From NCBI GenBank assembly GCA_947453285.1, contig CANGGA010000070.1, positions 1 to 5,265 on the forward strand: a stretch of 5,265 nucleotides of DNA. The letters are read 5' to 3'. Numbering within the stretch: position 1 is the stretch's first letter; the number at the start of each line of letters is the position of its first letter. Positions 1-5,265 of the stretch are shown here, one piece after another. A program made the position numbers and the translations under genes. Origin of the DNA: Microbacteriaceae bacterium. GTDB lineage: Bacteria > Actinomycetota > Actinomycetes > Actinomycetales > Microbacteriaceae. The notes beneath the pieces are model-generated. The model was not told the DNA's origin and ran no database searches. It was given only the letters and a program-made list of their open reading frames with translations.

Positions 1-745
1 ACCAGTTGCGAACGATTTGCTTGTCGAATGAGTCTTTGCGCTCGCCCTGCTGCCAAGCCGTCTTTGACCAGAATCGACTCGAGTCTGGGGTGAGCACTTC
101 GTCGCCGAGTGTTGTCACGCCAGTTGCCGGATCGATTCCGAATTCGAACTTGGTGTCGGCAAGAATCAGGCCAGCCTTCTCGGCCAACTCGCTCGCGCGC
201 TTGAAAATAGCGATGCTGAGATCGCGCAGTTCGGCAGCGTGTTTAGCTCCAACAAGTTCAACGGTGCGCTCGAACGAAATGTTTTCATCATGCTCGCCGA
301 GTTCTGCTTTGAATGCTGGCGTGAAAATTGGCTCAGGCAAACGCGCGCCGAAGGTCAAACCCTCAGGTAACTTCACGCCGCAGATTTCACCCGTTGCCTG
401 GTATTCCTTCCAACCAGATCCGCTGATGTAACCGCGAACCACACATTCGATTGGAAACATTTCGAGTTTCTTTGCAACGGTTGCGCGACCGACAACTTCT
501 GCCGGAACTTCAACTTCGTGCGAAACGTGGTTGGCAACATCGAGACGATCGAACCACCAGTTCGTCAAAGTGGTGAGGTGTTTTCCCTTGTTAGGAATCT
601 CTGGTTCAAGAACGTGATCGAACGCAGAAACTCGATCACTCGCAACAACCAGAATCAAGTGCGAAAGGTTTGGGTCTTCGCTTTCATAGAGGTCACGAAC
701 TTTTCCGCTGTAGACGTGACGCCAGTTGTGAATTGCAATTGCCAT
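1..745 (-). CDS. purC: Phosphoribosylaminoimidazole-succinocarboxamide synthase (SAICAR synthase), 3' end cut by window edge
   Basis: This cytoplasmic enzyme joins CAIR and L-aspartate with ATP to give SAICAR in de novo purine synthesis. Translating the minus strand from the ATG at 745-743 gives 248 residues in one open frame, running off the left edge. Motifs seen: SGKVRDLYE (13-21, nucleotide-binding loop), ASDRVSAFD (35-43), VVRGYISGSGWKEY (102-115, matching the first SAICAR synthetase signature region), GEHDENISFE (150-159), LADTKFEFG (195-203, matching the second signature) and DEVLTPDSSRFW (215-226). SFDKQIVRNW is at the edge. Full-length relatives of this type have roughly 290-300 residues, so about the last 45 are missing. 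The start overlaps the purD stop by one base (TAATG), which implies translational coupling. Position 145 is Phe in FTPAFKAE, where I recall Thr in relatives (FTPxTKAE). Identification is firm. Confidence 0.97.
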   Translation of the reverse strand, partial: MAIAIHNWRHVYSGKVRDLYESEDPNLSHLILVVASDRVSAFDHVLEPEIPNKGKHLTTLTNWWFDRLDVANHVSHEVEVPAEVVGRATVAKKLEMFPIECVVRGYISGSGWKEYQATGEICGVKLPEGLTFGARLPEPIFTPAFKAELGEHDENISFERTVELVGAKHAAELRDLSIAIFKRASELAEKAGLILADTKFEFGIDPATGVTTLGDEVLTPDSSRFWSKTAWQQGERKDSFDKQIVRNW

Positions 746-760
746 TAGTTTGCAACCTTT
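743..760 (-). promoter_or_regulatory. purD-purC stop-start junction with weak ribosome binding site
   Basis: Read on the minus strand, the purD stop TAA (747-745) and the purC start ATG (745-743) share one base, giving TAATG. A weak Shine-Dalgarno-like AAAGG lies at 760-756, ten bases before the ATG. The geometry suggests that ribosomes finishing purD restart on purC. The overlap is read directly from the sequence; coupling is inferred. Confidence 0.6.
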
Positions 761-1989
761 GCCGCGATGTCTTTGCGATAGTGCGAACCCTCGAGCTCGA
801 TTTTCGAAATGTTTGCATAAGCAAGGTCACGAGCGGTTTTGAAATCTCTTGCACTGGCAACCACGCTCAGCACGCGACCACCGGTTGCGAGCAAATCGTC
901 GCCACGAAGTTGGGTCGCAGCATGGCACACGTGTACGCTCTCGTCTTCGGTCAAACCGGTAATTTCGCGATCAGGCGCCGAGGTGTCTGGGTAACCCTCA
1001 CTCGCAAGCACAACTGTGATTGCAACTTCGTTGCTGAACTGGGCGCTCGGCCCATCGGCTAGGTGCCCGGTTGCCGCCCGATAGAGCAGCGGGGCAAGCG
1101 GTGTGATTAGACGGCGAAGCACAACCTGGGTTTCTGGGTCGCCGAAGCGGGCATTGAATTCGATCACACGGATGCCGCGCTTGGTCACGATTAGCCCGCA
1201 GTAGAGCAGGCCGACGAATGGTTCGCCTAGTCTGGCTAGCTCGTCAACGGTAGGTTGTGCAACAGTGCGCTCGACCTCTTCGATGAAACCATCGGGCAAC
1301 CAAGGCAGCGGGCTATAGGCACCCATGCCGCCGGTGTTCGGGCCTTCGTCGTTGTCGTAGGCGCGCTTGAAGTCTTGTGCCGGGCTAAGTGGCAAAACGG
1401 TCTTGCCATCGCTCAAGAAGAAGAGCGAAACTTCTTCGCCCTCGAGAAATTCTTCGACCAGAATTCCCATGTCGATGAATTTTTCTGCGTGTGCAATTGC
1501 TGCTGCGCGGTCACTCGTGACGATTACGCCTTTGCCTGCAGCCAGGCCATCTGCCTTCACAACATAAGGAGCACCGAATTCGTTTAGTGCGTTTTCAACT
1601 TCGTCGAGAGTCGAACATTCTCGAGCCATGCCGGTTGGAACGTCGGCTGCGGCCATTACTTCTTTTGCAAAACTCTTGCTGCCTTCGAGCGCGGCAGCTT
1701 TTTGCGAAGGGCCAAACACCGCGATGCCTTCGCTTCGAAGTGCATCGCTAACGCCAGCAACGAGCGGAGCCTCTGGCCCGATGATTGCGAGTTCGATATT
1801 GTGCTGAAGCGCAAACTTGACTACGGCAAGCGGGTCATTCGCATTTAGTGAAGGTTCGATGTGTGCGTCTTTAGCGATGCCGGCGTTGCCGGGGGCGACG
1901 ATGATGTCGGTCGAAGAAGTGCCGGTTCGAATCAACGCTTTGGTAATTGCGTGTTCGCGGGCACCGCCACCCAAAACCAAGATCTTCAT
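745..1989 (-). CDS. purD: Phosphoribosylamine-glycine ligase (GAR synthetase)
   Basis: This enzyme ligates glycine to 5-phosphoribosylamine with ATP, forming GAR, and so consumes the unstable PurF product. The 414-residue protein is near the usual length of about 420-430. It shows the N-terminal domain motif GGGAREHA (7-14), APGNAG (32-37) and GPEAPLVAGV (71-80). The ATP-grasp core has KADGLAAGKGV (145-155), EEFLEGEEVS (179-188), QDFKRAYDNDEGPNTGGMG (205-223) and the family signature RFGDPETQ (281-288). The C-terminal domain has ATGGRVLSVVA (368-378) and GSHYRKDIA (401-409). The ATG at 1989-1987 begins exactly at the expected MKILVLGGG strand. It lies 9 nt after the stop of the upstream membrane protein gene, and no good Shine-Dalgarno is visible. 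One mild oddity is HAAT (356-359), where HAGT is common. Identification is firm. Confidence 0.98.
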   Translation of the reverse strand: MKILVLGGGAREHAITKALIRTGTSSTDIIVAPGNAGIAKDAHIEPSLNANDPLAVVKFALQHNIELAIIGPEAPLVAGVSDALRSEGIAVFGPSQKAAALEGSKSFAKEVMAAADVPTGMARECSTLDEVENALNEFGAPYVVKADGLAAGKGVIVTSDRAAAIAHAEKFIDMGILVEEFLEGEEVSLFFLSDGKTVLPLSPAQDFKRAYDNDEGPNTGGMGAYSPLPWLPDGFIEEVERTVAQPTVDELARLGEPFVGLLYCGLIVTKRGIRVIEFNARFGDPETQVVLRRLITPLAPLLYRAATGHLADGPSAQFSNEVAITVVLASEGYPDTSAPDREITGLTEDESVHVCHAATQLRGDDLLATGGRVLSVVASARDFKTARDLAYANISKIELEGSHYRKDIAAKVAN

Positions 1990-1998
1990 TCGTCAAGT

Positions 1999-2844
1999 TT
2001 AGGCGCGAAGCTCATCCCGTTTTGAAACTGAAAGGTAAACCACAGAGCCCAAGATGCCAACCAAAAAGATGATGCTGGTCACCGTCGTACCAAGGCCGAG
2101 TCCACCGATTTTGTTTGGCTGAGAAAGCAAATCTCCGAGCGAGGCACCGAGCGGACGAGTCAAGATGTATGCAATCCAGAACGCAGTGACCTCGCTGATC
2201 AATTTGCGACGCCAGAGAATTACAACAATTGCGATTGCTGCCGCGAAAATCACAAGCGATAGTGCATAGCCAAGATTGAATGACTCGGCGAGCTGGTCGC
2301 CTGCAGAGGTGCCAAGCGCGAAGGTGAGCAGAATCGCCAACCAATAGAAGGCCTCGCGCTTTGGTGTTGTGATGCTCTTCATGGCCAGAGTCTTTTCGCT
2401 TCTGTGCCAAATCAAGAAGGTCACGATGAGCAAGGCCCCAAATGCAGCCGTAGTCACCCAGAGCTCAACGCCAAGGCCGTCGTGCAGGTTGTCGGTAATC
2501 AGGGTGCCGGCGACGCTGATGAACACGATGGTTGTCCAATAAATCACCGGGATGTAGCGACGAACCGCAAATTGAATTACAAGAAGCATAGCCAAGACCG
2601 CGCCCATTATTGCCGAAACGATTTGCAGACCCTGGGCATCGGTTAACTTGTAGCCATCGACCACGAAGCCGTTGATGAAATCTGCGAAAGTCTCACCGAC
2701 CGTAGTTGCAAAAATCTTGATGATCCAAAAGATCGCGGTGATGGCAGGAACTTTGGCGAGGTGTCGCTTTGCGCTGGCTGAAGTCATGCTGCGAGTCTGC
2801 TGGCCGAAACTGAGATTTGCCTGAACCGCCGAGCCGGCAGTCAT
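1999..2844 (-). CDS. DUF347/COG4705 family eight-helix membrane protein of unknown function
   Basis: I recognise this as the COG4705 family built from DUF347 repeats. The family is known as four tandem repeats, each with two membrane helices and a conserved Trp; I know of no established function. In the 281 residues, all four copies fit [FY]-W-x9-G-x4-D exactly: W40/G50/D55, W103/G113/D118, W168/G178/D183 and W223/G233/D238. Probable helices are at about 33-55, 72-95, 99-118, 128-146, 165-183, 190-210, 217-238 and 250-272. Basic residues precede several of the first helices. There is no cleavable signal peptide. The ATG at 2844-2842 leaves only 9 bp to the divergent GTG. Met20 (2787-2785) is an alternative start that drops a polar 19-residue extension and leaves 66 bp for promoters. 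Neither start has a clear Shine-Dalgarno. The 9-nt gap to purD suggests cotranscription. Family call is strong; role is unknown. Confidence 0.85.
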   Translation of the reverse strand: MTAGSAVQANLSFGQQTRSMTSASAKRHLAKVPAITAIFWIIKIFATTVGETFADFINGFVVDGYKLTDAQGLQIVSAIMGAVLAMLLVIQFAVRRYIPVIYWTTIVFISVAGTLITDNLHDGLGVELWVTTAAFGALLIVTFLIWHRSEKTLAMKSITTPKREAFYWLAILLTFALGTSAGDQLAESFNLGYALSLVIFAAAIAIVVILWRRKLISEVTAFWIAYILTRPLGASLGDLLSQPNKIGGLGLGTTVTSIIFLVGILGSVVYLSVSKRDELRA

Positions 2845-2847
2845 ACT
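2817..2847 (+). promoter_or_regulatory. Candidate promoter for a leaderless SCP-type gene transcript
   Basis: CATACT at 2842-2847 resembles a -10 box and keeps the two most important bases (A at -11, T at -7) if transcription starts at the GTG of 2854. A poor -35 match, TTGCCT, lies at 2817-2822 with a long 19-nt spacer. There is no Shine-Dalgarno before the GTG, which fits a leaderless message, a common arrangement in actinobacteria. The element would lie inside the 5' end of the divergent membrane protein gene if that gene starts at 2844. This rests on weak short motifs. Confidence 0.3.
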
Positions 2848-2853
2848 TGTCTG

Positions 2854-3198
2854 GTGCGCAGAAAAATCAAAGAACAGGATGGCCGCCTCGCCATCGATGC
2901 GGTCTTAGCCGCAGACGCGTCACAACTGGCCACAGCAGTGCGTTACCTGCTCGAAGAGCTGGGCACGCGGGCAGAAGGCAACACCGTCGAGGTTCGGGTT
3001 CCACCATTTGGTGCGGTGCAGTGCGTCGAAGGGCCAAGGCACACCAGGGGCACCCCACCGAACGTAATAGAGATGTCGCCAGAGACCTGGTTCGCGCTCG
3101 CAGTCGGGCAGATCAGCTGGGATGCCGCGGTCGCATCTGGCTCGATTCACGCTTCGGGCACCCGTGCCGAAATAAAAGACCACCTGCCACTGGTTTAA
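2854..3198 (+). CDS. SCP-type (sterol carrier family-like) small conserved protein of actinobacterial purine loci
   Basis: This 114-residue soluble protein resembles the one annotated in actinobacteria as 'sterol carrier family protein' (bacterial SCP ortholog domain), usually found just upstream of purF, as with Rv0807 beside Rv0808 in Mycobacterium tuberculosis. The recognisable core is VEVRVPPFGAVQ (45-56), GPRHTRGTPPNVIE (60-73), then TWFALAVGQISWDAAV (78-93) and ASGTRAEI (100-107), ending in LPLV. No membrane helix or signal peptide is present. The GTG at 2854 fits the basic N-terminus (RRKI) expected for the family. No Shine-Dalgarno is visible, so a leaderless message is likely. The gene looks more GC-rich than its neighbours. 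The downstream gene begins 7 nt after its stop. Its biochemical role is unknown to me; sterol binding should not be assumed from the name. Confidence 0.85.
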   Translation: MRRKIKEQDGRLAIDAVLAADASQLATAVRYLLEELGTRAEGNTVEVRVPPFGAVQCVEGPRHTRGTPPNVIEMSPETWFALAVGQISWDAAVASGSIHASGTRAEIKDHLPLV

Positions 3199-3205
3199 TG
3201 AACAC

Positions 3206-3478
3206 GTGGCTAAATCAACCGAAAAGACAAGCAAGGCGATCGTTGAGATTCGCAAGGCTCCTCGCATCATCCCGTTTGTAGCAACCGGGGCAGTTATTGG
3301 CCTCGTGGTTTCGGTGATCACCGTTTTGACAATCAAGGCTCCTGGCAACTTCTTTGGATACGTGCTGGTCTGGGGAACCGCGATTTTTGCAGCCCTCGGG
3401 TTGATCGTTTCGGTGGTGCTCGACCAGATATCTCAGGCTCGAGTCAAGCGCCTCGACGCCACTAAAATAGAGCGGTAG
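3206..3478 (+). CDS. Small two-helix membrane protein, function unknown
   Basis: The 90-residue protein has a charged N-terminus (1-20, rich in Lys), a hydrophobic segment at about 20-42 (IIPFVATGAV to TVLT), a short loop with Pro and Gly (43-49), a second hydrophobic segment at about 50-73, and a charged C-terminus (QARVKRLDATKIER) likely to be cytoplasmic. This predicts a hairpin with both ends inside. The GTG at 3206 is the first possible start after an in-frame stop at 3173-3175. No Shine-Dalgarno is apparent, so restarting after the preceding stop 7 nt upstream is plausible. Its continuous hydrophobic pattern and its fit between two conserved genes argue that it is real. I recall similar short proteins beside purF in related Micrococcales, sometimes mislabelled as transporters, but cannot confirm this here. 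It has no catalytic motif. Confidence 0.75.
   Translation: MAKSTEKTSKAIVEIRKAPRIIPFVATGAVIGLVVSVITVLTIKAPGNFFGYVLVWGTAIFAALGLIVSVVLDQISQARVKRLDATKIER
3439..3468 (+). promoter_or_regulatory. Candidate purF promoter inside the end of the upstream small gene
   Basis: TAAAAT at 3463-3468 matches the -10 consensus at five of six positions, and a poor -35 match (TCGAGT, 3439-3444) lies 18 nt upstream. Transcription would start near 3475, giving purF a leader of about 55 nt that contains the repeat and hairpin at 3471-3505. A TTGACC at 3489-3494 could be another -35, but no convincing -10 follows it. The motif is a short match only, and purF may simply be cotranscribed with the genes upstream. Confidence 0.3.
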
Positions 3479-3505
3479 CGGCGACAATTTGACCGCTTCG
3501 ACCGC
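3471..3505 (+). repeat. Direct repeat and small hairpin in the purF leader
   Basis: GACCGC occurs at 3491-3496 and again at 3500-3505, nine bases apart, within the related strings TTGACCGCT and TCGACCGCA. AGCGGT at 3471-3476 is the exact reverse complement of ACCGCT at 3492-3497, giving a 6-bp stem around a 15-nt loop. The second copy (ACCGC, 3501-3505) could pair with the same GCGGT, so two alternative hairpins are possible. No T-run follows, so this is not an intrinsic terminator. The pattern could be an operator, a leader structure or chance. Confidence 0.35.
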
Positions 3506-3517
3506 ACTCCAAACGAC

Positions 3518-3523
3518 AGGAAA
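3518..3523 (+). promoter_or_regulatory. purF ribosome binding site (AGGAAA)
   Basis: AGGAAA lies 6 nt before the TTG at 3530. It is the only good Shine-Dalgarno-like sequence in the spacer, and it fixes the unusual TTG as the purF start. The encoded LRGDGRLNLDL, typical of actinobacterial PurF leaders, supports the same start. Confidence 0.65.
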
Positions 3524-3529
3524 CTGCCC

Positions 3530-5017
3530 TTGCTAAGAGGCGACGGACGTCTAAATCTCGATCTCGCAGTAAGCGATGACGATGAAAAAGCCCCTAAAGA
3601 CCAGTGCGGAGTATTCGGAGTCTGGGCACCTGGCGAAGAAGTCGCGAAACTGACCTTCTTTGGTCTCTATTCGCTTCAGCACCGCGGCCAGGAATCAGCC
3701 GGAATCGCAACTTCAGACGGCAAGAAAATCTTGGTCTACAAAGACATGGGTCTCGTCTCACAGGTTTTCAACGAAAGCGCACTTGAGTCTTTGGTTGGCC
3801 ACATCGCAGTTGGCCACAACCGCTATTCAACGACCGGTGCTTCGTCATGGCGCAACGCGCAGCCAACCTTGGGGCGCACAGCTTCGGGCACAATCGCTCT
3901 TGCACACAACGGAAACCTAACCAACACCGCCGACCTGCTTGAGATGCTTCAAGAGCTCTATCCAACTCAGGGTGCAAACGAAATCACCGGCGGCAACACA
4001 ACAGACACCGCCGTGCTAACCGCGCTGATGGCCGGCGACCCTGATCACACTCTTGAATCAACCGCACTCGAATTGCTGCCGAAGGTTAAAGGTGCGTTCT
4101 GTCTTGTCTTCATGGATGAGTCAACGCTCTATGCCGCTCGCGACCCACAGGGTGTTCGCCCACTCGTTCTTGGTCGCCTAGAACGCGGATGGGTGGTTGC
4201 GTCTGAAACCGCAGCGCTCGATATCGTTGGCGCGAGTTTCGTTCGCGAAGTTGAACCTGGCGAACTTATCGCGATTGACGAAAACGGTTTGCGTTCGACT
4301 CGCTTCGCAGAAGTTAAGCGTGCCGGTTGCGTTTTTGAATATGTTTATTTGGCACGACCAGACACATCGATTAACGGCAAAGTTGTTTATGACGCTCGCG
4401 TTGAAATGGGTCGCACGCTCGCTCGTGAATATCCGGTTGAAGCAGATCTTGTAATTCCAACTCCAGAATCTGGAACGCCAGCTGCCATCGGTTACTCGCA
4501 AGAGTCGGGCATCCCGTTTGGTCACGGTCTCGTGAAGAACGCCTATGTTGGTCGCACATTCATTCAGCCATCTCAAACTATTCGCCAGCGCGGAATTCGT
4601 TTGAAGTTGAACCCGCTTAAAGAAGTAATTCGCGGCAAGCGCATCATCGTGATTGACGACTCGATTGTTCGAGGCAACACTCAGCGCGCGCTCGTGCAAA
4701 TGCTGCGCGAAGCTGGCGCCGCCGAGATTCACGTGCGCATTTCATCGCCGCCAATTACCTGGCCTTGTTTCTATGGCATCGACTTCGCAACCCGCGCAGA
4801 GTTGATTGCAACCGGCCTAGGTGTCGAAGATGTGCGAGCCTCAATCGGTGCAGACACCCTTGGCTACCTTTCAAAAGACGGCATGGTTGCCGCGACAGAC
4901 CAGCCAGAGAGCACCCTCTGCACCGCATGTTTCACGGGCAAATACCCAATTGAGTTGCCCACTCTAGATCGACTTGGCAAGAACCTGCTCGAGCGCGCCG
5001 AGGAGTCGGCATCTTGA
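3530..5017 (+). CDS. purF: Amidophosphoribosyltransferase (glutamine PRPP amidotransferase)
   Basis: PurF catalyses the first committed step of purine synthesis: PRPP plus glutamine gives 5-phosphoribosylamine. The 495-residue protein starts with a 25-residue propeptide before DQCGVFG; Cys26 should become the N-terminal nucleophile after cleavage. The class II glutaminase domain shows LQHRGQESAGIA (49-60), GHNRYSTTGAS (95-105) and AHNGNL (125-130). The phosphoribosyltransferase domain has the PRPP loop VIDDSIVRGNTQRA (374-387). Cysteines C267, C413, C464 and C467 (the last two as CTAC) sit where the Bacillus-type enzyme binds its 4Fe-4S cluster, so this is the Fe-S, propeptide-processed type rather than the E. 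coli type. The start is TTG with AGGAAA upstream. The stop overlaps the purM start (TTGA). The Bacillus-type family is known for feedback inhibition by purine nucleotides. Identification is firm. Confidence 0.98.
   Translation: MLRGDGRLNLDLAVSDDDEKAPKDQCGVFGVWAPGEEVAKLTFFGLYSLQHRGQESAGIATSDGKKILVYKDMGLVSQVFNESALESLVGHIAVGHNRYSTTGASSWRNAQPTLGRTASGTIALAHNGNLTNTADLLEMLQELYPTQGANEITGGNTTDTAVLTALMAGDPDHTLESTALELLPKVKGAFCLVFMDESTLYAARDPQGVRPLVLGRLERGWVVASETAALDIVGASFVREVEPGELIAIDENGLRSTRFAEVKRAGCVFEYVYLARPDTSINGKVVYDARVEMGRTLAREYPVEADLVIPTPESGTPAAIGYSQESGIPFGHGLVKNAYVGRTFIQPSQTIRQRGIRLKLNPLKEVIRGKRIIVIDDSIVRGNTQRALVQMLREAGAAEIHVRISSPPITWPCFYGIDFATRAELIATGLGVEDVRASIGADTLGYLSKDGMVAATDQPESTLCTACFTGKYPIELPTLDRLGKNLLERAEESAS
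5000..5005 (+). promoter_or_regulatory. purM ribosome binding site (GAGGAG) inside purF
   Basis: GAGGAG at 5000-5005 is a strong Shine-Dalgarno sequence, 8 nt before the TTG at 5014, and lies within the last codons of purF. It supports the TTG as the true purM start and independent loading of ribosomes on purM in addition to coupling through the overlap. Confidence 0.75.
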
Positions 5018-5265
5018 ACGACGCATACGCAGCTGCCGGAGTAGACACTCACGCTGGTGACCTAGCGGTCGAGCTTATGAAGCGCGCGGTAGGAGCAACT
5101 CACAACGACCTAGTTGTCGGTGGCCTCGGCGGTTTTGCCGGAATGATGGATGTCTCATTCATCAAGAACTACCAGCAACCGCTGCTCGCAACTTCGACCG
5201 ATGGTGTTGGCACCAAGGTTGCCATCGCTCAGATCATCGACAAGCACGACACCATCGGGCAAGAC
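5014..5265 (+). CDS. purM: Phosphoribosylformylglycinamidine cyclo-ligase (AIR synthetase), 3' part cut by window edge
   Basis: PurM uses ATP to close the imidazole ring, turning FGAM into AIR. Only the first 84 residues are present; full-length proteins have about 350. The start region reads MNDAYAAAGVDTHAGD, as in other actinobacterial PurM proteins, followed by GGLGGFAGMMD (36-46) and LATSTDGVGTKV (58-69), the conserved glycine-rich and ATP-binding region of the PurM/PurL superfamily, then HDTIG (78-82) just before the edge. The TTG start overlaps the purF stop as TTGA and has GAGGAG 8 nt upstream, so purF and purM are cotranscribed and probably coupled in translation. Nothing suggests damage in the visible part. 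Confidence 0.97.
   Translation, partial: MNDAYAAAGVDTHAGDLAVELMKRAVGATHNDLVVGGLGGFAGMMDVSFIKNYQQPLLATSTDGVGTKVAIAQIIDKHDTIGQD

Noticed and set aside
6..431. 141-residue plus-strand open frame opposite purC
   Set aside because: purC on the minus strand has clear catalytic motifs throughout; the plus frame is low-complexity and Ser-rich, as expected from an antisense reading.
745..1989. HAAT instead of HAGT in PurD as a sign of a damaged enzyme
   Set aside because: All ATP-grasp and signature motifs are intact and Gly to Ala is a mild change, so the gene is judged functional.
2817..3281. 154-residue plus-strand open frame, including an ATG at 3198 that overlaps the SCP-type stop as TAATG
   Set aside because: The TAATG junction looks tempting, but the reading frame is Arg-rich without motifs and conflicts with both the SCP-type and the two-helix proteins, whose frames are clearly protein-like.
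2920..3348. 142-residue minus-strand open frame across the SCP-type and small membrane genes
   Set aside because: It spans two better-supported plus-strand genes and shows no domain-like pattern.
3471..3505. Intrinsic terminator before purF
   Set aside because: The stem is only 6 bp with a 15-nt loop and no T-run follows, so termination is unlikely.
4178..4732. 184-residue open frame on the minus strand opposite purF
   Set aside because: It lies wholly inside the well-supported purF gene, has no recognisable motif and no ribosome binding context; it is an antisense shadow.
1..5265. Mobile element, CRISPR array, tRNA/rRNA or riboswitch
   Set aside because: I saw no transposase, terminal inverted repeats, regularly spaced repeats or RNA gene features, and the gaps between genes are at most 51 nt.

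Overview
The window holds a de novo purine biosynthesis locus from an actinomycete. The PurF leader (LRGDGRLNLDL before the catalytic Cys), the small SCP-type protein immediately upstream of purF, and the PurM N-terminus (NDAYAAAGVDTHAGD) are all in the actinobacterial style. Base composition looks moderate rather than very GC-rich, and genes are packed with almost no spacers. This suggests a streamlined, mid-GC member of the Microbacteriaceae, such as the small freshwater Luna-type lineages. The family placement is inference; the phylum is well supported.

Layout: two gene blocks diverge from about position 2850. Leftward (minus strand) run a DUF347/COG4705 eight-helix membrane protein (2844-1999), purD (1989-745) and purC (745 to beyond the left edge). 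Spacers are 9 nt and then a 1-nt TAATG overlap, so these three look like one transcription unit. Rightward (plus strand) run an SCP-type small protein (2854-3198), a 90-residue two-helix membrane protein (3206-3478), purF (3530-5017) and purM (5014 to beyond the right edge), with purF and purM overlapping by TTGA. No stretch above 51 nt lacks a gene.

How the genes work together: PurF makes phosphoribosylamine from PRPP and glutamine (step 1). PurD ligates glycine to it to give GAR (step 2). PurM closes the imidazole ring to AIR (step 5). PurC adds aspartate to CAIR to give SAICAR (the step after AIR carboxylation). The other pathway enzymes (PurN, PurSQL, PurE/K, PurB, PurH) are not in this window. 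Three genes of unassigned function sit within the locus: the DUF347 protein, the SCP-type protein and the two-helix protein.

The enzymes themselves are ordinary. The points worth a second look are the DUF347 protein joined tightly to purD, its exact fourfold W-G-D repeat, the 9-bp divergent junction with an apparently leaderless GTG start, the run of four non-ATG starts on the plus strand, and a small repeat/hairpin in the purF leader. I see no mobile element, CRISPR array, RNA gene or clearly novel system.
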